A stretch of DNA of 5,128 bases. It comes from an uncultured Anaerolineales bacterium. GTDB lineage: Bacteria > Chloroflexota > Anaerolineae > Anaerolineales > UBA11657. Numbering within the stretch: position 1 is the first letter of the stretch; every line of letters starts with the position of its first letter. Shown piece after piece: positions 4,579 through 5,128 of the stretch. The translations under genes were made by a program, and so were the position numbers. The notes beneath the pieces are model-generated. The model searched no databases, was not told where the DNA came from, and was given only the letters and a program-made list of their open reading frames with translations. The stretch lies in NCBI GenBank assembly GCA_913040765.1, contig CAJWIA010000122.1, positions 1-5,128 of the forward strand. The letters run 5' to 3'.

Positions 4579-5128
4579 ATGGATTCAGTTGCTATCATAG
4601 ATTTCGGGTCACAGTACTCACAACTCATCGCTAGACGCATACGAGAAAAGCAAGTTTATTGTGAACTCTTTCCTTTTGATGCTAAAGCGGACAAAGTACT
4701 AGGAATTCACCCAAAGGCGATTATTCTATCAGGCGGCCCTAACAGTGTGTACGAAGAGGGTGCACCAACACTACCCGACTATATACTTGAATCAAAGGTG
4801 CCAGTACTAGGTATATGCTATGGAATGCAAATTCTAGCACACAATATAGGCGGAATCGTTTCACAAGCCCCTGCTCACGAATATGGACAGAGTACGGTTA
4901 TGTGTAATTCTAATTCTGTGCTATTTCCAGAATATATTGAAGGAAATACCTTCCAAGCTTGGATGAGCCATGGAGACCAGGTTACCCAAGTCCCTCCTGG
5001 TTTTCATGTCACAGCTTCTAGCACAACCTGCCCAATTGCCGCAATGGAAAATTCGGAACATTCAATTTTTGGATTACAATTTCATCCTGAAGTGCACCAC
5101 ACAGAATATGGTAGTGAAATAATTAATG
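4579..5128 (+). CDS. guaA: GMP synthase (glutamine-hydrolysing), N-terminal glutaminase part
   Basis: GMP synthase converts XMP to GMP using ATP and ammonia released from glutamine. Only the first 183 codons are present, because the window ends within the gene. They cover nearly all of the class I glutamine amidotransferase domain. IIDFGSQYSQLIARRIRE (6-23) and ILSGGPNSVYEEGAP (49-63) are typical of GuaA. The nucleophile is Cys80 in GICYGMQ (78-84), and the catalytic pair is His169 and Glu171 in LQFHPEV (166-172), so the triad is intact. The ATP-pyrophosphatase and dimerisation domains should follow outside the window. The start at ATG 4579 fits the family, but no Shine-Dalgarno precedes it. 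A TTG at 4555 overlapping the xpt stop is the only other near start in frame and would add 8 residues. Translation may depend on coupling to xpt. Confidence 0.95.
   Translation, partial: MDSVAIIDFGSQYSQLIARRIREKQVYCELFPFDAKADKVLGIHPKAIILSGGPNSVYEEGAPTLPDYILESKVPVLGICYGMQILAHNIGGIVSQAPAHEYGQSTVMCNSNSVLFPEYIEGNTFQAWMSHGDQVTQVPPGFHVTASSTTCPIAAMENSEHSIFGLQFHPEVHHTEYGSEIIN

Overview
The window is a compact piece of bacterial chromosome holding two divergent blocks of housekeeping genes. By eye it is AT-rich. I recognise all eight genes, and I see no mobile element, CRISPR array, tRNA or rRNA. The organism cannot be fixed from this window alone. My inference is a low-GC member of Chloroflexota, of the Dehalococcoidia/SAR202 type. 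It rests on infC-rpmI-rplT running straight into rpsB-tsf-pyrH, on a short (about 200-residue) EF-Ts, and on an S2 with a long acidic tail. I put that at about even odds; another deep-branching lineage is possible.

The leftward block (minus strand, read from about 3860 down to 1) is infC (IF-3), rpmI (L35), rplT (L20), rpsB (S2), tsf (EF-Ts) and pyrH (UMP kinase, cut off at the window edge within a few residues of its end). infC is preceded by a strong-looking sigma-70 promoter (TTGACG, 17 nt, extended TATTAT). A second, weaker promoter candidate lies upstream of rpsB, with a leader of about 100 nt that can fold. I see no intrinsic terminator anywhere between infC and pyrH, so the six genes could be one transcript with an internal booster promoter.

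The rightward block (plus strand, from 3986) is xpt (xanthine phosphoribosyltransferase) followed 20 nt later by guaA (GMP synthase, 5' part only, covering its glutaminase domain). Together they would turn xanthine into XMP and then GMP, a salvage route to guanine nucleotides.

The 204-bp divergent gap (3782-3985) carries most of the regulatory interest. It holds back-to-back promoters, a 12-bp perfect palindrome and degenerate repeats in the infC leader, and a 10-bp-arm inverted repeat just downstream of the xpt promoter.

The most notable point is the start of infC. The conserved IF-3 N-terminal domain is encoded in frame well upstream of the first ATG, GTG or TTG, and no standard start codon exists between the upstream stop and that domain. 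The best candidate is an AUA codon 8 nt after a good Shine-Dalgarno sequence. This would be a non-canonical start of the kind IF-3 uses to control its own synthesis in other bacteria. I found no evidence of a wholly new biological system here.
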